Shown one piece after another: positions 17,750 to 30,003 of a stretch of 64,000 nucleotides of DNA (position 1 is the first letter of the stretch; every line of letters begins with the position of its first letter). A program made the translations under genes and the position numbers. The notes beneath the pieces were generated by a model, which worked only from the letters and a program-made list of their open reading frames with translations, made no database searches and was not told the origin of the DNA. Source of the stretch: Lachnospiraceae bacterium (GTDB taxonomy: Bacteria; Bacillota; Clostridia; Lachnospirales; Lachnospiraceae). Location of the stretch: positions 1-64,000 of the forward strand of contig JAQVHQ010000002.1 of the NCBI GenBank assembly GCA_028696165.1. The letters are read 5' to 3'.

Positions 17750-18710
17750 ACATCTCCCTTACCCTTTCCCGAATTACCTCTTCCGGCATATCATTCTGAA
17801 TACCGGTAAGTACAATTCGAACCGTCTTGATTTCATTTTCTCTGGCAATAACATAAGCAACCAGAGGGCCAACGGTAAATGCATTATATTTCTGTGGACG
17901 AATGGTCTCTATCATACGGTTGTCACACCAGCGTTCAAATGCTGACGCAGATTCCTGCAAAGCTTCTGCAGCACCACCATATCCAATCGAAGTGAGATAT
18001 TCACAAATTGCATCCATTCCGCTCAAAGCTGCATGGGCAAGATGATTTACATCCATAGATTTACATTCAGCCAGTGCCATTTTCATAAATTCCAATGGCT
18101 TTCCGGTCTTCTGAGAACGGACTGCAATCTTAATATCCGTTACTGCCACGGTCTCCTCTGCATAATCCCGAATAATCTCTTCTTTTGATGCCTGACCCGC
18201 TTCATAGATAGCGTCCAGGGTTGCTCTGTCAATAATGATATCGCAGCGCTGGCCATCCTTTGTATGAAGAAGTGTCTCATAAGCATCCTTTGCAGCGAGC
18301 TGCATATGTTCCGGCAATTTTGAGAAATCCTTTTCTCTCACGATACGAAGCATCTCTTCCCTTTTAATTGCACAGTCAGTATAGAATGCTGCCTGATGTT
18401 CGCCTTTGATGCACACTTCCTTGACTGCAGCCTTCAGATTATGGAACAGATTCGGGTAGGAAAGTACGTCGAATATGGACATATCCACACCCAGCTCATT
18501 CATGGTCTCCCAGATTTTCTCCCGCTCTCTGGTCAAAATCGCGTCTGCATTTAGCGGTGTATCTGCATCTCCCCATCCTTTTTCCGTCAAGAACTGCAAT
18601 GCCTGCTCTTCTGTCTTGCAGCCCATAAGCTGTTCAATCGTAGAGGATGTGAAAAGTGCTACTTCCAGGGCACGGATTCGCGCAACCGCATAAGTATATA
18701 ATTCTGCCAT
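17742..18710 (-). CDS. ntpC: V-type ATPase subunit C
   Basis: Subunit C is the adaptor that seats the rotor shaft on the membrane K-ring (d-type subunit of eukaryotic V-ATPase). The protein is all-helical, 322 residues, beginning AELYTYAVARIRALE and ending with the typical vATP-synt_AC39 tail (VGPLVAYVIARENEIKTVRIV). It sits between subunits E and F and overlaps F. Confidence 0.94.
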   Translation of the reverse strand: MAELYTYAVARIRALEVALFTSSTIEQLMGCKTEEQALQFLTEKGWGDADTPLNADAILTREREKIWETMNELGVDMSIFDVLSYPNLFHNLKAAVKEVCIKGEHQAAFYTDCAIKREEMLRIVREKDFSKLPEHMQLAAKDAYETLLHTKDGQRCDIIIDRATLDAIYEAGQASKEEIIRDYAEETVAVTDIKIAVRSQKTGKPLEFMKMALAECKSMDVNHLAHAALSGMDAICEYLTSIGYGGAAEALQESASAFERWCDNRMIETIRPQKYNAFTVGPLVAYVIARENEIKTVRIVLTGIQNDMPEEVIRERVREMYV

Positions 18711-18730
18711 AATTAGCCTCCTTTTTGCGT

Positions 18731-19324
18731 TTATGCGAATAGTACCGCGTGTACCTTATCCTGTAATTCGTCTTTCTTTGCGTCAAAAAGTGCTTTCAAA
18801 GAACAGTTTTCTTCGATTCCGCCATAAGCCAGAACGAATCCATTCTCGATTTTTCTCACTTCTTTTCCCAATGTTAATGAACCGCCTTTGTCTCCGGCAA
18901 TTTTTGCTATCTTAGCCTCGAAATCCTGAGGCATTCTTTTCAAATCAGATTCTGCAAAAAAGATTTCTCCGCTCTGCGGCAGTACGGCTTTCTCAAGCAT
19001 CTTCAGAATCATTTCGAAATATTCAGGCGCTTCCTGGGAAGCCAGCTTATCATAAGCTTTCTGAATGGTCTCTGTAATAATTTCCTGTTTTGCTTCCAGA
19101 ACAGCTCGTCTCTTCTGCAAGTCTGCAGATGATTGAATCCGTTCTTTGTAATTTGCCTCATCTGCCTTTGATTTTTCGGAGATATCGTCGCACAGCTGCT
19201 GCACTTCCTTCTGGGAAGCTGCGGTAATTTCATCGGCCTGAGCCTGGGCTTCAGCGATAATTTTATCTGCACGGCTTTTTGCTTCGTCCATTATCTGGTT
19301 TATAATCTTTTCTAATCCAGTCAT
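18731..19324 (-). CDS. ntpE: V-type ATPase subunit E (peripheral stalk)
   Basis: This peripheral-stalk subunit pairs with subunit H to hold the head still. The N-terminal 100 residues form an Ala/Lys/Glu-rich coiled coil (MDEAKSRADKIIAEAQAQADE) and the C-terminal part is a compact domain ending in DELQDKVHAVLF. The 197-residue length is typical. Ribosome binding AGGAGAGC precedes the ATG. A 64-nt gap separates it from subunit K, the largest inside the operon. Confidence 0.9.
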   Translation of the reverse strand: MTGLEKIINQIMDEAKSRADKIIAEAQAQADEITAASQKEVQQLCDDISEKSKADEANYKERIQSSADLQKRRAVLEAKQEIITETIQKAYDKLASQEAPEYFEMILKMLEKAVLPQSGEIFFAESDLKRMPQDFEAKIAKIAGDKGGSLTLGKEVRKIENGFVLAYGGIEENCSLKALFDAKKDELQDKVHAVLFA

Positions 19325-19388
19325 GCTTAAGCTCTCCTTTTAACATTATTTGATATCCAACTTTTCCATTCTGCTTGTTCTTTGGAAT

Positions 19389-21886
<2,498 letters not shown>

Positions 21887-21910
21887 ATGGACTTCCCTCC
21901 TTTATTTTCT

Positions 21911-22219
21911 TTAGATCAGATTAGAAATAATAGCCTCCACCGCTTCTTTTTCCTTCTGACCTGCCGCTTCTTTCAAAGCGGAAATCTCACCGCGTATCTC
22001 ATTCATGGATTTCTCCAGATACACCGCACCGTCTGCCTCCGACTGCGTCTTTTTAGCCTGGGCAGCTTCCTTCGCTTCCTGAATGCTTCGCTCCTTGTTA
22101 GTAGCAGCATCCATTTCTGCATGGGTAACAATTGCTTTTGCCTCATCCTGAGCTTGTTTTAACGCGTCTTCAGCCTTGTTTTCCGCGTCTTTAACTGCTT
22201 TAATGGTATCTTCTAACAA
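21911..22219 (-). CDS. V-type ATPase peripheral-stalk subunit (G/H type)
   Basis: This is the first gene of the operon: a short, highly charged single coiled coil (TIKAVKDAENKAEDALKQAQ and onward), the expected partner of subunit E. I place the start at the TTG at 22219, preceded by AAAGGTGG. The longer reading frame begins at another TTG at 22252, which lies upstream of the likely transcription start near 22250. From 22219 the product is 102 residues, the normal size for AhaH/NtpF-like subunits. Confidence 0.78.
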   Translation of the reverse strand: MLEDTIKAVKDAENKAEDALKQAQDEAKAIVTHAEMDAATNKERSIQEAKEAAQAKKTQSEADGAVYLEKSMNEIRGEISALKEAAGQKEKEAVEAIISNLI

Positions 22220-22256
22220 ATAATCACCACCTTTGTTCTTAAAGAAATACAACTAT

Positions 22257-22285
22257 AATATATCGCATTTTACTAGCACTGTCTA
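22257..22285 (-). promoter_or_regulatory. Promoter of the V-ATPase operon
   Basis: On the minus strand TAGACA (22280-22285) is followed after exactly 17 nt by TATATT (22257-22262), a good sigma-A match. Transcription would begin near 22250, giving a 30-nt leader before the TTG start at 22219. Confidence 0.7.
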
Positions 22286-22365
22286 GTTTTATTCTGCTTT
22301 ATCTAGTCATTTTCTACAATTTGTCTGTATATTTTTACCCAATTCCTACAACATTCTACAGATTA

Positions 22366-23106
22366 TTACCAGTACTTTCCATCAAACTTACCAAATATAG
22401 GATTTTCAGGATCCATACTAAATTTCATCACCTTCTTTGTCTTTGGGTGCTGAAAGTTCAGTGAATAAGCACATAGAGCAATCTGACTCCAACTTCCGTT
22501 TTCCTGAAAATCAGAATTATATTTGGTATCGCCCCATAATGGCATTCCAGCATGTGCCATCTGTACCCGAATCTGATGATGACGCCCTGTGTAAAGATGA
22601 ATCTTTACCAGCATGGCCTGTGTATCATCTTCCATTATTTTCCTGTCTTTTATCTCGTATTCCAATTTTGCCAGTTTTGCACCTGCTGTTCCTTTCTTTA
22701 CCACTTGTGAACAATTAGTTCTTCCATTTTTAAGCAGATAATCTTCTAAAATATTCTTCTCTGCTTCATTGATTCCCGTTTTTTCTTTCTTATCAGCCTC
22801 TCCAGTTACCACAGCCAGATAATATTTTCCTATAGTCCCCTTTTGCATCTGTTGGTTTAACTGCTTTGCAGCAAATGTATTTTTTGCAAACACCAGGAGT
22901 CCTTCTACCGGCTGATCTAATCTGTGAATAATCCCTACATAGGGAATACTTCGGCTGCCGCCTTCCCCTGCAAAATAGTTGCGAAGTGCACTTTCCATAT
23001 CCTGTTCACCTATTCTTGCACTCTGAACCGGAAATCCAGCTGGTTTTTGACATACGATAATGTCTGCATCTTCATATTGTATCCATTCTTTTGTAAACTG
23101 TGCCAT
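22366..23106 (-). CDS. RluA-family pseudouridine synthase
   Basis: This enzyme converts uridine to pseudouridine in rRNA or tRNA. The catalytic aspartate lies in GIIHRLDQPVEGLLVFAK, near residue 85. Other family segments include TGRHHQIRVQMAHAGMPLWGD (H-Q-I-R-V motif) and LCAYSLNFQHPKT. At 246 residues it lacks the N-terminal S4 domain found in RluD/RluC, so it belongs to the compact RluA-type group; the exact target base cannot be told. A good GGAGA ribosome binding site precedes the ATG. Confidence 0.9.
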   Translation of the reverse strand: MAQFTKEWIQYEDADIIVCQKPAGFPVQSARIGEQDMESALRNYFAGEGGSRSIPYVGIIHRLDQPVEGLLVFAKNTFAAKQLNQQMQKGTIGKYYLAVVTGEADKKEKTGINEAEKNILEDYLLKNGRTNCSQVVKKGTAGAKLAKLEYEIKDRKIMEDDTQAMLVKIHLYTGRHHQIRVQMAHAGMPLWGDTKYNSDFQENGSWSQIALCAYSLNFQHPKTKKVMKFSMDPENPIFGKFDGKYW

Positions 23107-23127
23107 TTATTTTCTCCATTCTATTAG

Positions 23128-23165
23128 AAAAGATTCTGTGGATTTTTATTTCCACAGAATCTTTT
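23128..23165 (-). terminator. Terminator after the Ca2+/Na+ antiporter
   Basis: A perfect 15-bp stem (23128-23142 with 23151-23165) carries an 8-nt loop. It lies 14 nt past the antiporter stop and ends in a run of T on both strands, so it may work in both directions. Confidence 0.8.
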
Positions 23166-23178
23166 TTATTCCTGCTCA

Positions 23179-24138
23179 TTATCTTACTATAATATATACA
23201 AAGAAAGCAAGATACATCGGTATCATAACAAAGCCTTCCCGTCTGTTCACTTTTTTCTCTCTATAAGCAAATATATACACAATCACGCTGAACACCAACA
23301 GTACCAGCATATCATATACAGAGTACATATCCACACCAATTGGATGCAGAGCTGCTGACATTCCCAATACTAACAAGATATTGAAGATGTTAGAACCCAC
23401 CACGTTACCTAATGCAAGGTCGCTCTCGCCTTTTCTGGCTGCTATGATAGAAGTTACCAATTCTGGCAGTGAAGTTCCCAAAGCTACAATAGTAAGTCCT
23501 ATCAGATGAGTACTTAAACCAAATGTTGCAGCAATATTAGACGCACTGTTTACTACAAAATCTCCACCAAATTTAATCGCCACAATTCCGCCCGCGATAT
23601 AAACCACCGCCAGCCATGGTTTCAGTGTTTTTTCCTGACTCTCAGAAGCTTCTTCCGCACTCTCTTCTTTCGACTGTTTTCGCGATTCCAAAGCAGACTG
23701 CACAGTTGCCACCATATATCCCACAAAGATAACTAATAAAAGAGCTCCTTCCCATCTTCCAATTACACCATTACCTGTAAGCGGTATCGAAAACAGAAGT
23801 AAAAGCACAGTGATAAATATAGTAACAGGAAAATCTCTTTTCAGCACAGATGCATGAACCGAAATCGGTTTTATCGCAGCACTGACCCCGGCAACAATCA
23901 TCAGGTTAAATATATTAGAACCTACCACATTACTGAGCGCCAGTGCATTCTCACCCTTCATCGCTGCAGTAATACTAACTGACGCTTCCGGCAGACTAGT
24001 CCCAAAAGCAACTACTGTCAATCCTATAATAATTGTGGGAATCCTCAAAATTTTCGCAATACTGGAACTTCCATCCACGAAAAAATCTGCCCCTTTAATC
24101 AATAATGCAAATCCTAATAACAACCAAATATAATCCAC
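23179..24138 (-). CDS. Calcium/sodium antiporter (CaCA family, YrbG-like)
   Basis: This inner-membrane exchanger swaps cations, typically Ca2+ out for Na+ in. It has ten transmembrane helices in two inverted halves, each with the conserved alpha repeat: GTSLPEASVS with VVGSNIFNLM in the first half, and GTSLPELVTS with VVGSNIFNILL in the second. The loop between halves is acidic. Length is about 319 residues. The start is uncertain: GTG at 24138 has AGGAGG at a 9-nt distance, whereas the TTG at 24144 would have it only 3 nt away. I chose the GTG. Coupling to Na+ would fit the Na+-type V-ATPase nearby, but this is only suggestive. Confidence 0.9.
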   Translation of the reverse strand: MDYIWLLLGFALLIKGADFFVDGSSSIAKILRIPTIIIGLTVVAFGTSLPEASVSITAAMKGENALALSNVVGSNIFNLMIVAGVSAAIKPISVHASVLKRDFPVTIFITVLLLLFSIPLTGNGVIGRWEGALLLVIFVGYMVATVQSALESRKQSKEESAEEASESQEKTLKPWLAVVYIAGGIVAIKFGGDFVVNSASNIAATFGLSTHLIGLTIVALGTSLPELVTSIIAARKGESDLALGNVVGSNIFNILLVLGMSAALHPIGVDMYSVYDMLVLLVFSVIVYIFAYREKKVNRREGFVMIPMYLAFFVYIIVR

Positions 24139-24329
24139 TGTCAAGCGCCTCCTGCGTACATATAAAAAAGTATCAAATGTTCCAACTGTTCAGCAACAGA
24201 TCAACACCGCTTATAAATCCATACGGAATAACCTTACTGATTAGTTTATATCGAGTATACTTAAGGAGGAACCTAACTGTCAAGATTTTATTTAGGTACA
24301 ATCCCTCGTACAATCTTACTATACTAAGT

Positions 24330-24443
24330 TTATGCACAAAAAATAAGTGTTGATGTCAGAGTCAATGATGCTCCAACAACTACACTTATACGGTGCTAAG
24401 GGTAGATACTTTTCACAACGAACACGACCGTTGTATCATCTAC
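24330..24443 (-). pseudogene. Possible FecCD-type permease remnant
   Basis: One minus-strand frame reads VDDTTVVFVVKSIYP, then a stop, then HRISVVVGASLTLTSTLIF. This resembles the first conserved region of FecCD iron/siderophore ABC permeases (consensus around LRLPRILLALLVGASLALSG), with the Pro and VGASL at matching spacing. The frame has an in-frame stop and further stops on both sides. Identification is by eye only and could be chance. Confidence 0.35.
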
Positions 24444-24981
24444 TCTTCTTCGATAACACAACGGCCGCTAAAATTCTTCGTTATTCAATTTTTATTCTTA
24501 CCTTTCTTAAGTCTGTTAATAGTTACCTTTTTTATAGTTCCTGCTCATAATTTTTATAAATTGACATTTATAAAACTATTTTGAAAGTTCATATATATTA
24601 TCTATATTAATATTTCTATCTTAATAACTTAAAGTTTCCATTTATATTTTACGAAATATAAATTTTCAATTATTCTTATATATGTTCTCAGATTATAATT
24701 ATCAGGACTACCTACTACTTATACTTAGAAAACCATTGTCTAAATATCTTTTCATAAATAATACTGTAAGTAATTATAATAAGAAGATGATATATAATTA
24801 ATAATTATTAGTCTTTGTTTCTTTACACAAACCCTAATTCTTCTCATTATTTTTTGTGGTATGTATTCAATATGAGTTGCTAACTTTATATATTACCTTT
24901 TATTTTTCTTTTTTCCTTCTCAATAAGGATATCTTATAATTAAGATTTAAATTTTTAAAAGGTCTTTCATGTAGGAACTTG

Positions 24982-25029
24982 TTATGCAATACCACTCTCA
25001 TATTGATGAAGATGTTCTGCCTGTCCCAT
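24982..25029 (-). CDS. 15-codon ORF with perfect ribosome binding site
   Basis: The minus strand carries AGGAGGAG ending six bases before an ATG that encodes MGQAEHLHQYESGIA and a stop. The strong site and the upstream promoter suggest translation. The peptide is not recognised. It may be a leader peptide or the start of a frameshifted gene: a +1 frame continues for about 30 more codons (FLHERPFKNLNLNYKI and onward). Confidence 0.4.
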   Translation of the reverse strand: MGQAEHLHQYESGIA

Positions 25030-25236
25030 TGGACTCTCCTCCTATCTTCTTATTCTTAACTAATATCACTTTTGTAAACTAATTCTTTTGTTTCTTGATT
25101 CCTTCTCTCTTGAAACTAAAAATCTTTTACTTCTCTTTTCTCACTCTTTTGTTTCCTCTTCTAATTGGTTTTCTCGTCGCCAATTAGGTGTTTCTTTTAA
25201 GTGATATTGTTAAGTGCTTTTCTTTTTGATGAGTTA

Positions 25237-25265
25237 ATAATAACAAATAACTATCATTTTGTCAA
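25237..25265 (-). promoter_or_regulatory. Near-consensus promoter in the decayed region
   Basis: On the minus strand a perfect TTGACA (25260-25265) is separated by 17 nt from TATTAT (25237-25242). It would drive a 200-nt leader into the short ORF at 25029. Confidence 0.65.
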
Positions 25266-25413
25266 CACCTTTTTCTATTTATTTTGAATTATTTTCTTAA
25301 TTAACTTTTTATTCGTCTGAATATTGTAAATTGTCTGATATTTTCAGAATAATTAATTCGACTTTGAATTTTCCGAAAAATTGCCGGAACCCCATGGGAG
25401 CAGGCGAAAACCA

Positions 25414-25492
25414 AAACAACCTGACAGAAAGTGTCAAAAACAGATGAAATTAATTCAAACATCTATTTTTGACACTTTCTGTCAGGTTGTTT
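25414..25492 (-). terminator. 33-bp hairpin ending the HAD/hydratase operon
   Basis: Arms 25414-25446 and 25460-25492 pair over 33 bp with one mismatch and a 13-nt loop. It lies 40 nt beyond the HAD stop. The left side, with 25385-25412, belongs to a repeat family also seen at 37658 and 50511 (shared AGGCGAAAACC and CCTGACAGAAA blocks). The length is far more than a terminator needs. Confidence 0.7.
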
Positions 25493-25532
25493 CCGTATGC
25501 GATAGTATACGATATTAACTACCCAAACAGTT

Positions 25533-26360
25533 TTATAATATCAGTTGTTCTATAGCTTTGGCCACCCCATCTGCATTGTTATTCTCGGTCACATACAGTG
25601 CTTCCAGTTTTATCTCCTCGCAGCCATTCTCCATAGCTATTGGCAGGCCGGCAACTGACATCATAGATATATCATTATAATAATCACCAAAGGTACAGAC
25701 TTCTTCTTTCGTCAGATGGAGCTGTTCCATAAGATGAGCTACCCCGGCACCTTTACTGACACCTACTGCACACACATCAATAAGCGACTTCTCTGATGTT
25801 ACATAATCCAGATTAGGCACAGCCTTTACATAATCCTCGATCTGTTCGAATTCCCCTGGACGCACGCAGTTTATCAGTAGTTTATGAATGGATAAATCAT
25901 CCATAGGCGATAAATCGTCGCCCAGCATTTCCAGTATCATAGGTGGATCTCCTGCCTCGCCGGCGATTTGATTATAGAGTTTAAACTTATTAATACGGCC
26001 ATCCGGCAGCGTAAACAGGCTCTTTTCAACCGCCAGCACACAGCAGTCTATTCCATGCTGCTGACAATAGCGAACCATTTCCCTGGCTTCTTTCTTTGGC
26101 ACAGGATTCTCATAGATGCATTTTCCCTCTACCGGGTCCCAGAGTGCAGCACCATTGCTGGTAATAATGGGAGTGGTGATTTCCAAATCTCTCGCATAGG
26201 TTCCCACCATGGTGGCAACTCTGCCGGTACATATGGTATAAGCGATATTTTCTTCTTTTAATTTTCTCAGTACTTGTCTGGTACGGTCGGAAACTCTCTT
26301 CTCATCATTCAAGAGAGTTCCGTCCATATCACAGGCAATCAATTTGATTACTCGTCCCAT
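25533..26360 (-). CDS. HAD-superfamily phosphatase (Cof type)
   Basis: This is a cytoplasmic HAD-IIB hydrolase that dephosphorylates small metabolites such as sugar phosphates. Motif I DMDGTLL is near residue 11, motif II ITSNGA follows, and motif IV is GDYYNDISMM near the C-terminus. The capped Cof/YidA layout and the length of about 275 residues fit. I chose ATG at 26360; a GTG four codons earlier overlaps the hydratase stop. Neither has a clear ribosome binding site, so translation is probably coupled to the hydratase just upstream. Confidence 0.88.
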   Translation of the reverse strand: MGRVIKLIACDMDGTLLNDEKRVSDRTRQVLRKLKEENIAYTICTGRVATMVGTYARDLEITTPIITSNGAALWDPVEGKCIYENPVPKKEAREMVRYCQQHGIDCCVLAVEKSLFTLPDGRINKFKLYNQIAGEAGDPPMILEMLGDDLSPMDDLSIHKLLINCVRPGEFEQIEDYVKAVPNLDYVTSEKSLIDVCAVGVSKGAGVAHLMEQLHLTKEEVCTFGDYYNDISMMSVAGLPIAMENGCEEIKLEALYVTENNNADGVAKAIEQLIL

Positions 26361-26364
26361 AATT

Positions 26365-28629
26365 CTATCCACGATAATAATTGATCAGACATCCTTTTAA
26401 GATAATCTCACGTTCATCATCTGTGAGTTCTCCCAATGTCAGTTCAAATTCTTCTAAAGTATCGCCTACTTTGTAAGCTTTTATAACATCTGCTTTTTCT
26501 TCTACTACCTTACGGATATCCGGTATGAAGATATAGTCTCCATTAGCAAATGGAAGGTTTCCTTCTTTAATAAGGAATGGCAGCATACCCCAGTTAATCA
26601 AATTAGAACGATATCTCTTAGTTGCATACTCAGTAGCAATATTAGCCCATCCGCCTAAAACTTTCTGACAGGACGCAGCCTGCTCACGGGCAGAACCATC
26701 ACCTGGTTTCACTGCAAAGATGGTGCTTCCGATTCCCATATTATTGCGGTCAGCATCTGCATATTTTGTGTGGATGCAGTCCAAAACTGATTTTAATTCA
26801 GGCACTGCTTCACATGGTTTCTGATCTGCGATTCTTGCGAATTCTGCCTTCTGAATTTCTTTAGCTTTTCCTACATATGAAGGATCTTTTCTTGATAATG
26901 TAAATTCAGCCAGTCCCAGCGGATTCGAACGATAAGAAGAAGTCTCTCCTGAAGGAATCAGCTCATCTGTTGTGGTAACCGGATCATGGATCTCTGCAAC
27001 AACTTTTAACAGTAAGTTATCTGTCAATGCTGACATATCCGGCCAATCCTTGATATTTGGTCCGAACTGAATCTCTACAGATGGGTCTGCCACACCTTTG
27101 GAATCAAATACACGGTTTTCATAAATCTTTCCATCGAAGTAGTACTGTGGTTTTCTATATTCTCCTGCAAATTCTGTCGCAGGTGTCAGATATCCCTTAT
27201 TAGCAGCGGTTGCAGCGATAGAACGCGCATCCATCAATGCCACAGAACTAATCTGTCCATTCTGAATCTTAGATCCTTCACGGTTAGGGAAGTTTCTGGT
27301 TGAATGGCGGATACTGAATGCATTATTCGCAGGTGTATCTCCGGCACCAAAACAAGGTCCGCAGAATGCGGTCTTAACGATTGCTCCTGTCTCTAAGAGA
27401 GAAGCCAATGTTCCATTTTTAGCAAGTTCCATATAAATAGGTGTACTTGCAGGATATACGCTTAATGTAAATTCATCGGAACCAATGCTTGCGCCCTTTA
27501 AGATATCAGCTGCATCACAGATATTTTCAAATCCGCCACCGGCACATCCGGCAATAATTCCCTGATCTACATATAATCTGCCGTCTCTGATTTTATTTTT
27601 CAGTGTAAAGTCAATCTTACCGTCTAAGCTGACTTTGGCTCTTTTTTCCACGTCATTTAAGATATCTTCCAGATTTGCATTTACTTCATCAATCGTATAG
27701 GTGTTGCTTGGATGGAATGGCATAGCAATCATCGGGCGAATTTCGCTTAAGTCAATTTCAATCATTCCATCATAGTAAGTCACATCGCCAGGTTTTAACT
27801 CTTTATACTCTTCTACTCTTCCGTGGATATCGTAGAATTCTTTAATCTTCTCATCAGTTTTCCAGATAGAAGACAGGCAGGTAGTCTCTGTTGTCATAAC
27901 ATCCACACCGATACGGTAATCAGCGCTTAAGCTGGCAACTCCAGGTCCTACGAATTCCATCACTTTATTCTTCACATAACCGTTATTAAATACAGCGCCG
28001 ATGATAGCAAGTGCTATATCCTGTGGTCCTACTCCAGGAATTGGTGCTCCTGTAAGATAGACTCCAACTACGCCCGGCATATTAATATCATAAGTTTTGC
28101 ATAATAACTGTTTTACCAGTTCCGGTCCGCCTTCACCCATAGCCATGGTTCCAAGTGCTCCATATCTGGTGTGGCTGTCTGAACCCAAGATCATCTTACC
28201 GCCGCCTGCAAGCATCTCACGGGCGAACTGATGAATAACTGCCTGATGAGGTGGCACATAGACTCCACCATACTTTTTCGCACAGGTCAGTCCAAACATG
28301 TGGTCATCTTCATTAATCGTTCCACCTACTGCGCAAAGAGAGTTGTGACAGTTTGTCAATACATATGGAACCGGGAATTTTTCCAGGCCTGAAGCTCTGG
28401 CTGTCTGGATAATTCCGACAAATGTAATATCATGGGAAGTAAGTTTATCGAACTTCACCATTAACTTTTCCATATTTCCGGAAGTGTTGTGTGCCTCTAA
28501 GATTCCATAGGCGATTGTGTTCTTTGCAGCTTCTTCTTTTGCAGGAAGATTCTGTGCTGCGGCTTCTGCTTCCGGAACAACCTGAGTACCATTCACCAGA
28601 TATGCTCCGCCTTCTGATAATTTAATCAT
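26365..28629 (-). CDS. Aconitase-family hydratase
   Basis: This is an Fe-S (de)hydratase of the aconitase/LeuC superfamily. The large domain occupies about the first 500 residues with the cluster cysteines in CAGGGFEN and [13 protein letters not shown]; the swivel domain follows ([21 protein letters not shown], then [12 protein letters not shown]). At 754 residues it contains both domains in one chain. I chose the ATG at 28629, preceded by AAAGGAGG, over the ATG eight codons earlier. No citrate synthase or isocitrate dehydrogenase gene is nearby. The PucR-type regulator upstream suggests the substrate may not be citrate; it could be another hydroxy acid. Confidence 0.9.
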   Translation of the reverse strand: MIKLSEGGAYLVNGTQVVPEAEAAAQNLPAKEEAAKNTIAYGILEAHNTSGNMEKLMVKFDKLTSHDITFVGIIQTARASGLEKFPVPYVLTNCHNSLCAVGGTINEDDHMFGLTCAKKYGGVYVPPHQAVIHQFAREMLAGGGKMILGSDSHTRYGALGTMAMGEGGPELVKQLLCKTYDINMPGVVGVYLTGAPIPGVGPQDIALAIIGAVFNNGYVKNKVMEFVGPGVASLSADYRIGVDVMTTETTCLSSIWKTDEKIKEFYDIHGRVEEYKELKPGDVTYYDGMIEIDLSEIRPMIAMPFHPSNTYTIDEVNANLEDILNDVEKRAKVSLDGKIDFTLKNKIRDGRLYVDQGIIAGCAGGGFENICDAADILKGASIGSDEFTLSVYPASTPIYMELAKNGTLASLLETGAIVKTAFCGPCFGAGDTPANNAFSIRHSTRNFPNREGSKIQNGQISSVALMDARSIAATAANKGYLTPATEFAGEYRKPQYYFDGKIYENRVFDSKGVADPSVEIQFGPNIKDWPDMSALTDNLLLKVVAEIHDPVTTTDELIPSGETSSYRSNPLGLAEFTLSRKDPSYVGKAKEIQKAEFARIADQKPCEAVPELKSVLDCIHTKYADADRNNMGIGSTIFAVKPGDGSAREQAASCQKVLGGWANIATEYATKRYRSNLINWGMLPFLIKEGNLPFANGDYIFIPDIRKVVEEKADVIKAYKVGDTLEEFELTLGELTDDEREIILKGCLINYYRG

Positions 28630-28642
28630 AATATTTCCTCCT

Positions 28643-29728
28643 TTAGTTCTCATTCTCGAGATATTTCATATAGTTGACAACCATCATAGCAATCTTAAAT
28701 GTCAGGGCATCATCAAAGACACGAATATCTAATCCTGTGCTTTTCTGAAGCTTTTCCAAACGATACACCAGTGTATTTCGGTGTACATACAACTGTCTTG
28801 CAGTCTCTGAGATATTCAGACTGTTTTCAAAGAATTTATTAATAGTTGTAATTGTCTCATCATCGAAGGTATCCGGAAGGTTCTCTCCGAATACTTCCCG
28901 CATAAACATCTTGCATAAAGGCAATGGCAGCTGATAAATCAAGCGGCCGATTCCCAGATTATTATAAGGGATGATGTTCTTCTCTGTATAGAAGATACGG
29001 CCTACTTCCAGTGCAGACTTGGCCTCTTTATAAGTTCTGGACACATCCAGAATCCTATGTACAATCGTACCATAAGAGACACGAACGCTGGACATTGCCT
29101 CTGTATTTAACATATCCACCAGCATCATGGCAACCTGATTTACGTCTTCATAGGTATCCGTTGCGGATAATTCTTTTACCACGATAATGTTGCGCTCATC
29201 AACCGCAGTGACAAAATCTTTTGGTTTGGCAGCAAACAAGCTTCTTACCGTCTCCAGGGCACTGTTGTCTTTCTCATGTTTCGTCTCAATCATGAAGACG
29301 ATTCTTCTGGATTCTGCATTGATATGAAGCTTCTTAGCCCGATTATAGACATCTACCGGAAGCAGATTATCCATAAGAAGATTTTGGATAAATACATGCT
29401 TATCCAATTTGTCCTTATATGCGTTCATAAGATTCTGCAGCTGACTGGCTACGAATTTGCTTATCATAAGTGCATTATCCACGTCAGCTCTTGTAACAAT
29501 TACATATTCCACATGTCCTACATCATATACTTTCAGCATCTGAAAGCCTTTTACTTCCTGACTGTCTGCGTCAGACCGCAAAAAAGAAGCCACTGCGGAA
29601 TCTTCCACTTTGTCCTCTTCCATGGTATTCTCTACCAATATCCCATCTCCGTCTAATAACGACATCGGGCATTTCATAAAATTTTTTGTATCATTTAATA
29701 ATGATTGAAGTATCTGTCCTGGTATCAT
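28643..29728 (-). CDS. PucR/CdaR-type transcriptional regulator
   Basis: This 361-residue regulator has a variable N-terminal sensing half and a C-terminal PucR helix-turn-helix: [35 protein letters not shown]. CdaR and PucR relatives respond to sugar diacids or purine-derived signals. It lies 13 nt upstream of the hydratase start in the same orientation, so it is likely autoregulatory and controls the hydratase-HAD genes. CGGAG lies upstream of the ATG. Confidence 0.87.
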   Translation of the reverse strand: MIPGQILQSLLNDTKNFMKCPMSLLDGDGILVENTMEEDKVEDSAVASFLRSDADSQEVKGFQMLKVYDVGHVEYVIVTRADVDNALMISKFVASQLQNLMNAYKDKLDKHVFIQNLLMDNLLPVDVYNRAKKLHINAESRRIVFMIETKHEKDNSALETVRSLFAAKPKDFVTAVDERNIIVVKELSATDTYEDVNQVAMMLVDMLNTEAMSSVRVSYGTIVHRILDVSRTYKEAKSALEVGRIFYTEKNIIPYNNLGIGRLIYQLPLPLCKMFMREVFGENLPDTFDDETITTINKFFENSLNISETARQLYVHRNTLVYRLEKLQKSTGLDIRVFDDALTFKIAMMVVNYMKYLENEN

Positions 29729-29856
29729 CTCTGCACTCCGTTTCCATTATTTTTTACTGTTTACAGGTGTCCCTAGTATATCCCATTTTTACACTTTACG
29801 CAAGTAAAGCGCCGGATTTTATAAAGCTTTTACAAAATACCTTTTAACGCAAATAA

Positions 29857-29886
29857 GGAGATGTTACTGGTTAAAGTAACATCTCC
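29857..29886 (-). terminator. Hairpin after the LacI gene
   Basis: GGAGATGTTACT (29857-29868) pairs perfectly with AGTAACATCTCC (29875-29886), loop 6 nt. On the minus strand it follows the LacI stop by about 120 nt; the trailing sequence is moderately T-rich. Confidence 0.6.
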
Positions 29887-30003
29887 CCTTTGAGAATACC
29901 GATGATGCTTCTATCATACATGAATTATTGAGTTTTGGAAAGTGATTTTTTTATTTTTAATAATATTTTTTAGTAATTGGCGTGTAAAGGGTTCGCCTGC
30001 CGA

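Larger units (their letters stand above)
24139..25532. other. 1.4-kb AT-rich decayed intergenic region
   Basis: No intact gene of normal size was found on either strand. The stretch is markedly richer in A and T than its surroundings. It holds, reading on the minus strand, a near-consensus promoter (25237-25265), a 200-nt leader with a CTAATTGG/CCAATTAG hairpin (25161-25187), a 15-codon ORF (24982-25029), about 500 bp with no recognisable content, and a possible permease remnant (24330-24443). A long hairpin at 25414-25492 ends the neighbouring operon. Confidence 0.6.
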
